From positions 1 through 63,639 of the forward strand of contig CAYNFS010000004.1 in the NCBI GenBank assembly GCA_964396685.1: 63,639 bases of DNA. Direction: 5' to 3'. The position numbers were made by a program, and so were the translations under genes. Of the stretch, positions 16,092 through 23,939 are shown piece after piece. This DNA is from CAYNFS01 sp964396685 (GTDB taxonomy: Bacteria > Patescibacteriota > Doudnabacteria > UBA920 > 2-01-FULL-46-14). The notes under the pieces are model-generated. The model was not told where the DNA came from and did not search any database. It saw only the letters and a program-made list of their open reading frames with translations. How positions within the stretch are numbered: the stretch's first letter is position 1; every line of letters begins with the position of its first letter.

Positions 16092-16169
16092 AAACAACTT
16101 ACGACCAAAAAAATCATTATAGTCTCGCATGATCTTCCAGCACACGGCATAATAGACTATGGTTAACTA

Positions 16170-16214
16170 ATGACAATTTACCTCATTACCCACACGGAAA
16201 CCTATTACAATCGC
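16170..16214 (+). pseudogene. 5' fragment of a second histidine-phosphatase gene
   Basis: Fifteen codons identical in protein (MTIYLITHTETYYNR) to the start of the gene at 18676, but with seven nucleotide differences, all synonymous. The fragment is therefore the remnant of a once-functional homologous gene, not a fresh copy. It breaks off directly into the next fragment. Confidence 0.85.
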
Positions 16215-16215
16215 A

Positions 16216-16284
16216 ATCCTCGCTCTTCTCGGCTGGCTGATTGGCTGGGGGATTTTAAAGATCTACCACCCCGCCAAAAAATGA
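16216..16284 (+). pseudogene. 3' fragment of a second copy of the 13798-14187 membrane protein
   Basis: Encodes ILALLGWLIGWGILKIYH, then PAKK and a stop, homologous to the C-terminus of the gene at 13798-14187. It joins the phosphatase fragment within two bases and is followed by about 38 unmatched bases and then the 128-bp repeat. Confidence 0.85.
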
Positions 16285-16322
16285 ACCACCTCACAGTGAG
16301 CCGACGAAGCATCGGAGGCTTT

Positions 16323-16450
16323 CCAAAAAGCGTTCATTCGTCCGAAGCCCCCGACTCTCCTAGCTAAAGCATTGGAGAATCCTCAATATCTTGATTCCCG
16401 TGGGGAGCCGCGGAATATCAATGCGGAGGAGAAGAAACCCAAACGAAATA
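16323..16450. repeat. 128-bp direct repeat, right copy, flanking restriction system 2
   Basis: 124 of 128 identical to 14156-14283. It precedes the second R-M pair exactly as the first copy precedes the first pair. Confidence 0.9.
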
Positions 16451-16482
16451 GTTTGGCGGGGCGGCAATGTGGATAATCAAGA

Positions 16483-16511
16483 TTGACAATGGGTGAACAA
16501 GCGTTTACCAT
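16483..16511 (+). promoter_or_regulatory. Promoter of restriction system 2
   Basis: TTGACA (16483-16488), 17 bases, TACCAT (16506-16511). The start would lie about 16518, leaving a leader of only a few bases before ATG 16521. Confidence 0.5.
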
Positions 16512-16520
16512 AAAAGTAAT

Positions 16521-17708
16521 ATGCGAGACATGCAACTCTTGGGAATAAAAGAAAAAAAACAACAATTTGGCCAGTTTTTCACCACTAATTCTGATTATAT
16601 CCTTCAAGGCTTGGAGAAGTATGTAAGGAATAAAGATATTACTGATCCATTCGTCGGTGGGGGCGACCTTTTGGATTGGGCAAAAAGAAATGGGGCCGCG
16701 ACAATAAAGGGATATGATATTGACAGTAAATGCGTAGACAATAAAACAATTTTTTGGAACGACAGTTTGCTAAATCCAAAAAGTTATGATTTTGTTTTAA
16801 CCAACCCTCCTTATCTGAATGTTAACAAGGGTAAGGATGAAATTAAGAAAAAATATTTTCGAAAAACTGGTTTAGAAGATTTATACCAAATTTCTCTGCG
16901 GGCGATAAAAGGTAGCGAAGAAGGAATAGCAATAGTTCCGATCAATTTCCTATCGGCGCAAAATTCCGAAAAGATCAGGAGAGAATTTTTCGCAAAATTT
17001 GAGATAATCGAGATGAATTATTTCAAACAGCGGGTATTTTCCGATACGACCTACAACGTAATTGCGTTTTATTACCGAAAAAGAAAAGATCTCTTAAAAC
17101 CAGAATCTGTTTTTGTTATCAAAACCAATATTTTCCCAGACAATAAAAAAATTGATATTGAGCTTTCACAGCGTTTAGGCTGGCTTATTGGTGGGGACTT
17201 TGTATCTAAAATAGACGAACAAGACAACAGATTAAAAATCCGCAGGCTTACAGAGGAGGATATGATTGAAAACCGCGGAAATATAGAGATAGAGGCTGCC
17301 TACAATCATACTGATACAAAGAGAAGTTGGAAAATCTCAGAAGAATTTTGTGAAAAGATTAACTCTAACATTATTTTGCTCAAAGCCATAGACAGCGGTT
17401 CTGAAAGCGGAAAAATAGCACTAGAGGACATTCGTGATTATGGTGTCGGATGCCTGGTGAGTAAATCTACTTCCAGACATATGATCTATTTGATTTTTGA
17501 AAATAATATATCGGTATTTGCGCAAAAGAAGTTAATCAGACTTTTTAATGAACGAATGGAATATTTGCGTCATAAATATATGTCCTTATTTCTGACGAAT
17601 TACCGAGATAAAGACAGAAAAAGGATTTCTTTCGATTTTGCGTATAAGTTGCTTAATCACCTTTATTTTACTGAAATATCTAAAAATAAAAGCAATACTC
17701 TTTTTTGA
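16521..17708 (+). CDS. Gamma-class adenine DNA methyltransferase
   Basis: A 395-residue type II N6-adenine methylase. QQFGQFFT at 14-21, AdoMet motif I DPFVGGGDLL at 42-51, catalytic N95-PPY98, then a long C-terminal target-recognition part. An alternative start (MQLLG) lies 12 bases in. The next gene begins 5 bases after its stop and is a PD-(D/E)xK nuclease, so the pair is a second, unrelated R-M system. Base composition is AT-rich. The methylase-first order favours protection before cleavage. Confidence 0.9.
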   Translation: MRDMQLLGIKEKKQQFGQFFTTNSDYILQGLEKYVRNKDITDPFVGGGDLLDWAKRNGAATIKGYDIDSKCVDNKTIFWNDSLLNPKSYDFVLTNPPYLNVNKGKDEIKKKYFRKTGLEDLYQISLRAIKGSEEGIAIVPINFLSAQNSEKIRREFFAKFEIIEMNYFKQRVFSDTTYNVIAFYYRKRKDLLKPESVFVIKTNIFPDNKKIDIELSQRLGWLIGGDFVSKIDEQDNRLKIRRLTEEDMIENRGNIEIEAAYNHTDTKRSWKISEEFCEKINSNIILLKAIDSGSESGKIALEDIRDYGVGCLVSKSTSRHMIYLIFENNISVFAQKKLIRLFNERMEYLRHKYMSLFLTNYRDKDRKRISFDFAYKLLNHLYFTEISKNKSNTLF

Positions 17709-17713
17709 GATAA

Positions 17714-18649
17714 ATGACAAATTTAGAGTTGCTGGAATTTTGCAAAAAACACCCGGAGCCGGTTCTAGACAGGCACTATATGTTTATCGAGAAAGATAAG
17801 AACCTTAGCAAATATGTAAGTCAGACTAAGGAAATAAAAAATACCTTAATTTCCATAAAGAAAATCACTGGTAAGAGAAATGCGGGCAGAGTTTTAAATG
17901 ACCTATATGGCGATTTAGCCAGCTTACTGAACAAATATTCGATTTTTTCGGAGTTTGGCTGTTTCGTTAACGCCGCTGATTCCAGCTTAAAATATGTAAG
18001 AAGTGATCTCGAACTTTTGAAAGAAGTAACTCTTTTATATTTGTCAAAAAGAGAACTGAACGAAATCGTACCCGCAGAGTGGGTACAGGCACTGATTGAC
18101 AAAAATTCCTCTAGAAAGAAAGGTCAAGCAGGGGAAGAAAAGCTCCTTAGGGCTCTGAGCTCGTTGAAATACAAGTATACGGAAAATTATAACGAATTTA
18201 TGAGAAATAGGAGAAGTGTTTCCCGATTCAAAAGAGATTTTACTTTGAAAAAGATCGAGCAGAATTTAAAAATCTCAATCGGTAAACAAACACAAGAGAA
18301 GAAGCTTGATCTCTGTATAAAAAAAGATAAAAATATTTATTTCCTGGAAGCCAAGCATATCAGTAATAGCGGCGGCGCTCAAAACAAGCAGATGCTTGAA
18401 CTAATCGAAATTATAAGAGAGAATCCCAAATACAAGCGCTATCATTTTGTTTCTTTTTTGGACGGCGTCTATTTTAATATCCTTTGGAAACCAGAGAAAG
18501 CGAAACTGCTAGAAAAGGCTGATGAGAGATCCGTAAAGAAAACATTAAATAAAATTGAGAGCCAAACAAGGGATATTGTCCAAGCATTGAAAAATAATCC
18601 AGGCAATTATTTTATAAACACAGCCGGTTTTTCCAAGCTGTTTTCATGA
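17714..18649 (+). CDS. PD-(D/E)xK-type restriction endonuclease (putative)
   Basis: A 311-residue protein. The active-site candidate is D199 in KKLDLCIKK, followed by beta strand YFLEAKH with E212-x-K214, the D...ExK arrangement of type II restriction enzymes. The N-terminal 130 residues are helical. Its position 5 bases behind a gamma-class methylase supports the restriction role more strongly than sequence similarity does. Its 3' end runs to within 30 bases of the phosphatase start. Confidence 0.72.
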   Translation: MTNLELLEFCKKHPEPVLDRHYMFIEKDKNLSKYVSQTKEIKNTLISIKKITGKRNAGRVLNDLYGDLASLLNKYSIFSEFGCFVNAADSSLKYVRSDLELLKEVTLLYLSKRELNEIVPAEWVQALIDKNSSRKKGQAGEEKLLRALSSLKYKYTENYNEFMRNRRSVSRFKRDFTLKKIEQNLKISIGKQTQEKKLDLCIKKDKNIYFLEAKHISNSGGAQNKQMLELIEIIRENPKYKRYHFVSFLDGVYFNILWKPEKAKLLEKADERSVKKTLNKIESQTRDIVQALKNNPGNYFINTAGFSKLFS

Positions 18650-18675
18650 TATCTGATGAAGACAAAAATCAGGTA

Positions 18676-19230
18676 ATGACCATCTACTTAATCACCCATA
18701 CAGAAACCTATTACAATCGCCGGCGGATTTTTTGCGGGCAACGCGACTCCCGCCTCACCCCTCTAGGACATCGGCAGGCCGAAGCCATCGGCCGCAAGCT
18801 TAAAAATGAAAAAATTGATGCGGTTTTCACTTCTCCTCTTGGCCGCTGTCTTGAGACTCTAAAACATATCAAAAAGTACCATCCAGACATCAAAGTCATC
18901 AAAGACCCGAGGCTTATTGAACGCGATTATGGCAGACTCACCGGCAAAAGTAAGGTTAAATACCGCCAGCAACATCCCAAGCTTTACCAAATTTACCACC
19001 GCTCTTATGAAACTGCTCCGCCCGGCGGGGAAAGCATGATAAAAGTCTCAAAGCGGGTTTTGAGTTTTCTCAAAGACGCCCTGCGTTACCTCAAAAAAAA
19101 GAAGGCCGATGCGCTTATCATCGGCCACAACAATTCTGTCCGCCCCATCCGCCGCTACTTTGAGAAACTCTCCGTAAAACAGATGATGCAGGATGACAAC
19201 CATTTGCGGATTTTCATCTACCGCATCTAG
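18676..19230 (+). CDS. Histidine-phosphatase (phosphoglycerate mutase-like) protein
   Basis: A 184-residue member of the histidine phosphatase superfamily. The usual RHGET motif reads T7-H8-T9-E10-T11, so the phospho-accepting His is kept but the phosphate-binding Arg and the Gly are not. FTSPLGRCLET and the second His in IIGHNNSVR are present. The ATG at 18676 is chosen over 18646 because homology with the remnant at 16170 starts exactly there. Since that remnant preserves THTET through synonymous changes only, the unusual motif is under selection. It is probably a phosphatase of unknown substrate. Confidence 0.85.
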   Translation: MTIYLITHTETYYNRRRIFCGQRDSRLTPLGHRQAEAIGRKLKNEKIDAVFTSPLGRCLETLKHIKKYHPDIKVIKDPRLIERDYGRLTGKSKVKYRQQHPKLYQIYHRSYETAPPGGESMIKVSKRVLSFLKDALRYLKKKKADALIIGHNNSVRPIRRYFEKLSVKQMMQDDNHLRIFIYRI

Positions 19231-19511
19231 TCATTTCCCGTTTTTACGATCTGAATTTCCTTGCCAAAAACAATGGCGGCGGAAACTTTTTTGTAAGCTT
19301 GCGACAAGATCCGCTGAAAAGTGCTTTGCGAGATTTTCATCTTTTCCGCCGCCTCGGTTTGGTCCAAACCTTTGATGTTTTTTAGCCGCAAAGCCTCAAG
19401 CTCGGCTTGGGTGAGTTTTACGCAATCCTGGCCGCACAAAACCCCTTCAGGCAAAAAATGCCTGTACTTCGGACAAAACGCGATTTTGTAGCGGCAACGC
19501 GGACGAACCAT
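19227..19511 (-). CDS. DUF134 (UPF0251) helix-turn-helix protein
   Basis: A 94-residue DUF134 protein: N-terminal MVRPRCRYKI, a Cys-containing segment FCPKYRHFLPEG..CGQDC, then a sigma70 region 4-like HTH (LTQAELEALRLKNIKGLDQTEAAEKMKISQSTFQRIL). The family is often found with DUF5320 and metal or iron-sulfur cofactor proteins, as here (DUF5320 gene directly upstream, no gap). It is likely a metal-linked DNA-binding regulator. It is convergent with the phosphatase, overlapping by four bases. Confidence 0.88.
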   Translation of the reverse strand: MVRPRCRYKIAFCPKYRHFLPEGVLCGQDCVKLTQAELEALRLKNIKGLDQTEAAEKMKISQSTFQRILSQAYKKVSAAIVFGKEIQIVKTGND

Positions 19512-19682
19512 TTATTTCTCCTCGTCCTTTGAGGATTTGACAGATTCTTTCATGTGGCGGATCGTGGCAAGCTTGGCCTCCAGGATTTTTTCCTGTTCTT
19601 CCAAAAAAGCAATCTCGTCTTTTTTGGAAATCCCCGTTCCCCAAGGCCCGCAGTATCCGTCGCAATATCCGTGACGAAACAT
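19512..19682 (-). CDS. DUF5320-like small protein
   Basis: A 56-residue protein from start 19682 (MFRHGYCDGYCGPWG). The Gly/Cys-rich head followed by a coiled-coil tail (ISKKDEIAFLEEQEKILEAKLATI) is the DUF5320 pattern. The longer frame from 19748 would begin upstream of the predicted transcription start, so it is rejected. Together with DUF134 it forms a two-gene unit behind its own promoter, downstream of the copper operon. Confidence 0.7.
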   Translation of the reverse strand: MFRHGYCDGYCGPWGTGISKKDEIAFLEEQEKILEAKLATIRHMKESVKSSKDEEK

Positions 19683-19735
19683 ATTTTTATGGCCTTTTTG
19701 AATTAATTTCTTAGTTTTCGACCCATTCTGTTTTG

Positions 19736-19764
19736 AATATATACCCAAAACACCCTCATGTCAA
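19736..19764 (-). promoter_or_regulatory. Promoter of the DUF5320-DUF134 unit
   Basis: Minus strand TTGACA (19764-19759), 17 bases, TATATT (19741-19736). The predicted start near 19729 supports the short DUF5320 start at 19682. Confidence 0.7.
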
Positions 19765-19789
19765 GAGGCCAAAAATTGGCCGTTAAACT

Positions 19790-20638
19790 TTACACCCCGC
19801 AGCTGCTGCCGGAACCGCCTGACGGAGGCGTTACTTCGCGCAAAATCCGCACATAACCCTGGCCGCTGGAGTATTCGGCTCCCAGAAGCTCTTTGGAATC
19901 GGCCGTACGAAAATCCAAGCCTTTTGTTTCAAGGTATTTGGCGATGGTGAGATAAGTATCCGGAAACCAGTAAGAATTGACCTTCAGGGCATACTTGTAC
20001 ATTTCTTTTTCAGACACGCCTTGCGCCGCCATCAGCTGCAGGAGCCCCAGCATAGCCATTCCATGATTGCAGTCGGGAAAATAAGTGGAATTGCCGCAAC
20101 AGGGCCGGTAAATATTTTTGGATACTCTTTCCACCAAGGCCTGCTGGTCAGAAGTTAATTTGACAAATTCATATTTTGAATAATGCTCCATGGCGCTGCC
20201 CTTTGCCAAAGTCCATCCGCCGGTTGAGGCGAAATTTCCCGCTCCGCCATAGCGGGCATCCTGCATCGGGCCTTTCTCCAAAATCTCATTCTTGTTGCCC
20301 AGGCCAAAAGCCCAGAGCAGATTCAAAAGTTCTCCCGCATTCTCCGACGTAATCTTGAGCTTCTCCTTGTCACTTTCGCTCAAAAGCTTTTTAAGTTCTG
20401 CCGGCATTCCGCCGCGGGAAGCATACAAAGACTCAAATTTTTCAAGGTCAATCACCCCGCTCTCAACCAGCCTTTTCCCCAAATCTCCCCAAATCACTGG
20501 AAGCACTACGCCATTTGCAGGCAGAACTTCTGCCTCAAAACTTTTTTGCGTTTTGGCTGATTCAAGCGGAACAAACGAATTCAAAATTATTAATATTGCA
20601 AAAAGCAGAATAACCGCATAAAGTTTATTTGTTTCCAT
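19790..20638 (-). CDS. Membrane-anchored protein of the metal operon, unrecognised
   Basis: 282 residues from METNKLYAV (20638); the longer frame from 20737 overlaps the neighbour and is not favoured. One N-terminal membrane anchor (residues 5-22) leaves the rest outside. It has a helical region, then a Cys/His/Met cluster PCCGNSTYFPDCNHGMAMLG about two thirds along, and a C-terminal Gly-Ser tail ending SSCGV. These features and the operon suggest a periplasmic or extracytoplasmic copper-binding protein. I do not recognise a named family. Confidence 0.7.
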   Translation of the reverse strand: METNKLYAVILLFAILIILNSFVPLESAKTQKSFEAEVLPANGVVLPVIWGDLGKRLVESGVIDLEKFESLYASRGGMPAELKKLLSESDKEKLKITSENAGELLNLLWAFGLGNKNEILEKGPMQDARYGGAGNFASTGGWTLAKGSAMEHYSKYEFVKLTSDQQALVERVSKNIYRPCCGNSTYFPDCNHGMAMLGLLQLMAAQGVSEKEMYKYALKVNSYWFPDTYLTIAKYLETKGLDFRTADSKELLGAEYSSGQGYVRILREVTPPSGGSGSSCGV

Positions 20639-20643
20639 ACTTG

Positions 20644-20925
20644 TCATTTCCCCTGAATTTTTTTGATAAGCCAAATGATCAACAATATCCCGACGATTAG
20701 CCAAACTATGCTGGTCGCCCAGGCAAGCACTCCCCACGAGTAATTAAGGCCGCCGAGATCCCCCCATGGCATCATCCCCCAATTGCCGCTTACCCCCATC
20801 ATTCTATTCATCATGCCGTAAGGTGTCGTGCTTGAGGTCTCAAACCCCATCATGCCGTGAGCGGTAGCGATGTAAGGAAAGACTGCCAGAGCCAATATTG
20901 GCAAAATTATAAAAAATTTCTTCAT
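20644..20925 (-). CDS. Met-rich small membrane protein
   Basis: A 93-residue protein with a signal-like N-terminus (cleavage about ATA-HG), a Met-rich stretch (HGMMGF, YGMMNRMMG, GMMPWG) and a C-terminal transmembrane helix (about 68-88). Extracytoplasmic Met clusters bind Cu(I). It lies 5 bases before the 19790-20638 gene and 29 bases after the copper ATPase gene in the same direction. Confidence 0.75.
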   Translation of the reverse strand: MKKFFIILPILALAVFPYIATAHGMMGFETSSTTPYGMMNRMMGVSGNWGMMPWGDLGGLNYSWGVLAWATSIVWLIVGILLIIWLIKKIQGK

Positions 20926-20954
20926 CTTGCTTTTCCTTTCTCCATCAGAGATGG

Positions 20955-23129
20955 TTAACTTAAGTTTTTCTTTCTTAATAGTATAGCATTAAAAGCAACT
21001 ATTATGGTACTTAAAGACATAAAAAGCGCTGCCAGCGCCGGCTGCAGCAGAATTCCTTTGAAAGCAAGCACTCCGGCCGCCAAGGGCAACGCAACTACGT
21101 TGTACCCGGTTGCCCAGAACAGATTCTGAATCATCTTTGAATACGTCATCTCGGATAGCTTGATTATCTTCACGATGTCTCTAGGATCATTGCGCACAAG
21201 AATGATCCCGGCTGATTCAATGGCTACATTCGTCCCTGCGCCAATGGCAATGCCCAAATCTGCCTGGGTTAAAGCTGGCGCATCGTTTACCCCATCTCCC
21301 ACCATGGCCACTTTGAGTCCCCGGTTTTGCAATACTTTTACTTTGTCAGCTTTTTGCTCTGGCAATACCCTCGCAAAATATTCGTCAATCCCAAGTTCGG
21401 AAGCCACCCAAGCGGCTACCTCTTCCGAATCGCCGGTTATCATAGCAACTTCTAGGCCCATTTTTTTCAAACTGTTTATCGCCTCCCGCGACTCTTCGCG
21501 GATGATATCGGCAAGCGCAATTGCTCCGAGCAATTCTCCCTCGGCTATGACGTAGATTATAGTTTTTCCCCCTCTTAAGGTAAGAGGGGGCGAGGAGGCG
21601 TTATGTTGCGCGGCTTCTAATATCGCTTCTCCCCCAACCAAAATCTCTAAACCTTCCACGACGCCTCTTACCCCTTTCCCAGGAACCCTTTGAAAATCTT
21701 TAACTTCCAAAAGTGAGAGCCCTTGTTTTTTTGTTTCTTCAACCAATGCTTTGGCCACAAAATGTTCCGAAGGCGCATCCACCGATGCCGCCAATTGCAA
21801 AACTCTATCGTTTGTAATTTGTAATTTGGATTTCGGATTTAACATCACCTCGTCCACGCCATACTCTCCTTTAGTGAGCGTCCCTGTTTTGTCAAATAAA
21901 ACCACGCCAATCGTCCGGGCCGCTTCCAGGGCTAATCTTTGTTTGACCAGAAGTCCGTTTCGCGCCGCCATAGTCGTAGAAATAGAAGCAACCAGAGGAA
22001 CTGCCAGCCCCAAAGCGTGCGGACAGGCAATTACGAGAACTGCCACTAATCTTTCGGTGGCAAAGATTACGCCGGCCTTGGCCAAAAGCCAGGCGACAAA
22101 CGTGATGCTGCCAGTACCAAGGGCAACTAACGTCAGATAGAAAGCCGCCCGATCGGAAAGAATCTGCAGCTTTGACTTTGAAGCCTGCGCTTCCGCGACC
22201 AGCCTCATCACACCAGCCAAAAAAGTTTTCTCGCCAATTTTGGTTACTTGAATCTTGAGACTGCCGTCGCCGTTAATCGTGCCCGCTATTACTTCATTGC
22301 CGATTTGTTTTTTCACTGGCTTTGATTCTCCGGTAACCAAAGATTCATTAACTTCTGATTGGCCATCCACCACTTTCCCATCGGCCGCAATTTTCCCGCC
22401 AGGACGAACCAAAATCATGTCTCCGGTTTTAAGCTCGGCCAGCGGGACATTTCTTGTCTTCACTCCCTCTCCTTGTGAGGGGAGGGTTGGGGAAGGGTTA
22501 ATAATCAATTCCGCCGTATCCGGCAGCAATTTCGCAAGTTCTTTCAACGCTCCCTGCGCCCCTTGGACCGCCCGCATCTCCAGATAATGCCCCAAAAGCA
22601 TGATGGTAATTAACGTAGTCAATTCCCAAAACAGAGTATGGGGACTGCCACGCAAAGTTTCAAAAACGCTAAAAAGATATGCGGCGGTGATAGCAATCCC
22701 GATCAAAGTCATCATCCCCGGAAGGCGAGCTCGCAGTTCCCGCCATGCACCGGCCAAAAAAACCCATCCGCCATAGAAAAAAACAATTGAGCCAAAAATA
22801 AAAGATAAATATGGGGAACCAGAAAACACCGGTGCCTTCCAATCAAATAATTTTTGAGGCAGTTCCGAATAAAGCACCACCGGGATAGTCAAAACCAGAC
22901 TCACCCAGAATTTCCTAGCAAACATCGCCAGACTATGCCCCTCATGCTTGTCATGTCCCACTCCCTCCCTCTCCCCTTTGGGGAGAGGGGAGGGTGAGGG
23001 GATCAGGTTCATCCCGCACTCCGGGCACCGCCCCGGCTTATCCTGCTTGATTTCCGGATGCATCGGGCAGGAATAAATTGATCCTTTTTGTACTGGTGGA
23101 TGATTAAGCGTACTTTCGTTATGATTCAT
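20955..23129 (-). CDS. copB: CopB-type P1B copper/silver-translocating ATPase
   Basis: 724 residues from MNHNESTLNH. N-terminal Cys-rich metal domain SCPMHPEI...CPECGM (about 20-40), eight membrane helices, and the transport motif ACPH (369-371), which marks the CopB (P1B-3) group. Actuator TGES near 266, phosphorylation DKTGT at 413, and hinge GDGVNDAP. It exports Cu(I)/Ag(I) from the cytosol. Three segments are encoded by in-frame repeat units: about 43-57 (SPSPLPKGEREGVG), 211-223 (actuator edge) and 510-521 (nucleotide domain). All catalytic motifs are intact, so it is presumably functional. A start at 23189 is possible but less typical. Confidence 0.92.
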   Translation of the reverse strand: MNHNESTLNHPPVQKGSIYSCPMHPEIKQDKPGRCPECGMNLIPSPSPLPKGEREGVGHDKHEGHSLAMFARKFWVSLVLTIPVVLYSELPQKLFDWKAPVFSGSPYLSFIFGSIVFFYGGWVFLAGAWRELRARLPGMMTLIGIAITAAYLFSVFETLRGSPHTLFWELTTLITIMLLGHYLEMRAVQGAQGALKELAKLLPDTAELIINPSPTLPSQGEGVKTRNVPLAELKTGDMILVRPGGKIAADGKVVDGQSEVNESLVTGESKPVKKQIGNEVIAGTINGDGSLKIQVTKIGEKTFLAGVMRLVAEAQASKSKLQILSDRAAFYLTLVALGTGSITFVAWLLAKAGVIFATERLVAVLVIACPHALGLAVPLVASISTTMAARNGLLVKQRLALEAARTIGVVLFDKTGTLTKGEYGVDEVMLNPKSKLQITNDRVLQLAASVDAPSEHFVAKALVEETKKQGLSLLEVKDFQRVPGKGVRGVVEGLEILVGGEAILEAAQHNASSPPLTLRGGKTIIYVIAEGELLGAIALADIIREESREAINSLKKMGLEVAMITGDSEEVAAWVASELGIDEYFARVLPEQKADKVKVLQNRGLKVAMVGDGVNDAPALTQADLGIAIGAGTNVAIESAGIILVRNDPRDIVKIIKLSEMTYSKMIQNLFWATGYNVVALPLAAGVLAFKGILLQPALAALFMSLSTIIVAFNAILLRKKNLS
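21569..21601. repeat. In-frame palindromic unit in copB (family B), nucleotide-domain copy
   Basis: CCCCCTCTTAAGGTAAGAGG followed by GGGCGAGG. It encodes SSPPLTLRGG in place of a helix normally found before the EGKT.VYV strand. Confidence 0.75.
22463..22502. repeat. In-frame palindromic unit in copB (family B), actuator copy
   Basis: CTCCCTCTCCTTGTGAGGGG and the following GAGGGTTGGGGAAGGG form a hairpin. It encodes NPSPTLPSQGEGV between LLPDTAELI and the VPLAELKTGD strand. Confidence 0.8.
22961..23003. repeat. In-frame palindromic unit in copB (family B), N-terminal copy
   Basis: CTCCCTCTCCCCTTTGGGGA continuing into GAGGGGAGGG. It encodes SPSPLPKGEREGVG right after the CPECGM metal-binding segment. 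Confidence 0.85.
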
Positions 23130-23241
23130 AGACGTAGTTTTTAAGGATTCGCCGCAAGACGCCAGTAACCAGTCAGCCGGCGACAACATGCACGGCGGAA
23201 GCCCTGATAATTATTAGAATCCGGCAATTTCATTCATCAAA

Positions 23242-23295
23242 TTAAGTTTTGGCAGTTACCAAAGCGCCTATTATTGCATTTCTGACTGACTTCAT
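23242..23295 (-). CDS. Possible 17-residue coupled peptide
   Basis: Its ATG overlaps the stop of the DUF5676 gene (TAATG), a coupling geometry. The product MKSVRNAIIGALVTAKT is short and mildly hydrophobic. It lies between DUF5676 and copB and may be a chance frame. Confidence 0.25.
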   Translation of the reverse strand: MKSVRNAIIGALVTAKT

Positions 23296-23567
23296 TATTG
23301 GGCTTTTTTGATCAAAGAATTGTAAATTGCCGCAAATATATAATCGGCAACCCACGCAACAATCACGATGCTGACGAGGCCAAACAGGAATGAACCGAAT
23401 GTCACATCAATACTTTTAATTTTGGCAAGATCAATCGCGTGAAACCAGGAATTTCCGAGTGAGATCAAAAAATTGGGCGCAACGATCGTAAGCCCCACGC
23501 AAATTACGTAAAATATACCGACAATCAAGGCCGAGGCATTGGCAAAAGCTTTCGCATCAAGTTTCAT
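23295..23567 (-). CDS. DUF5676 two-helix membrane protein
   Basis: A 90-residue protein with two transmembrane helices (about 13-34 and 55-78), a short N-terminal segment KLDAKAFANASALI and a C-terminal IYNSLIKKAQ, matching DUF5676. The family is regularly found in copper/heavy-metal operons. It follows the repressor gene by 23 bases. It probably sits with the ATPase in the membrane; its biochemical role is not known. Confidence 0.82.
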   Translation of the reverse strand: MKLDAKAFANASALIVGIFYVICVGLTIVAPNFLISLGNSWFHAIDLAKIKSIDVTFGSFLFGLVSIVIVAWVADYIFAAIYNSLIKKAQ

Positions 23568-23590
23568 TATTTAGCTTCACCCCCTTTCCA

Positions 23591-23863
23591 TTACTTGGCA
23601 GATAATGCGTATATCTCAATAAGTTCCCTTATCGCTCTTTCCTCCTGGTCTTTTTGGCGCATCTGGTGCTTGACGTGAACCTTGAGATGGTTTTCCAAAA
23701 GCAGGCGATCCAGGCTTTTCAAAGAGTTTCGAATAGATAAAGAATGATTCAGCAAATCAATGCAGTATTTCTCTTCCTCTATGGCCTTAGTCAGCCCTTT
23801 TATCTGCCCTTGGAGAATCTTTACCCTATGCAACGCCCGTTTTTTCAAATTTTTCTCCATCAT
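23591..23863 (-). CDS. CsoR/RcnR-family metal-sensing repressor
   Basis: A 90-residue all-helical DUF156 repressor: ALHRVKILQGQIKGLTKAIEEEKYC, RNSLKSLDRLLLENHLKVHV. The metal ligands are C34, H59 and H63. Copper CsoR proteins use Cys-His-Cys, whereas the Ni/Co sensor RcnR uses His-Cys-His-His. The last two ligands here follow the RcnR pattern although the operon encodes a copper-type ATPase. It heads the operon DUF5676-copB-Met-rich protein, and its operator overlaps its own promoter. The family is certain; the metal is not. Confidence 0.9.
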   Translation of the reverse strand: MMEKNLKKRALHRVKILQGQIKGLTKAIEEEKYCIDLLNHSLSIRNSLKSLDRLLLENHLKVHVKHQMRQKDQEERAIRELIEIYALSAK

Positions 23864-23876
23864 AGGTTTGGAATAG

Positions 23877-23922
23877 ATTATACCCCTATACCCTATTATA
23901 ATTGTTTAATAATTTTTGTCAA
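23877..23922 (-). promoter_or_regulatory. Promoter and CsoR-type operator of the metal operon
   Basis: Minus strand TTGACA (23922-23917), 16 bases, TATAAT (23900-23895). Directly downstream lies a G-tract operator AGGGTATAGGGGTATAAT ending in a second TATAAT (23882-23877). CsoR/RcnR operators are G/C tracts between AT flanks, so a bound tetramer would block the start site. Confidence 0.65.
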
Positions 23923-23939
23923 ATCTTGTCTGATTTGCC

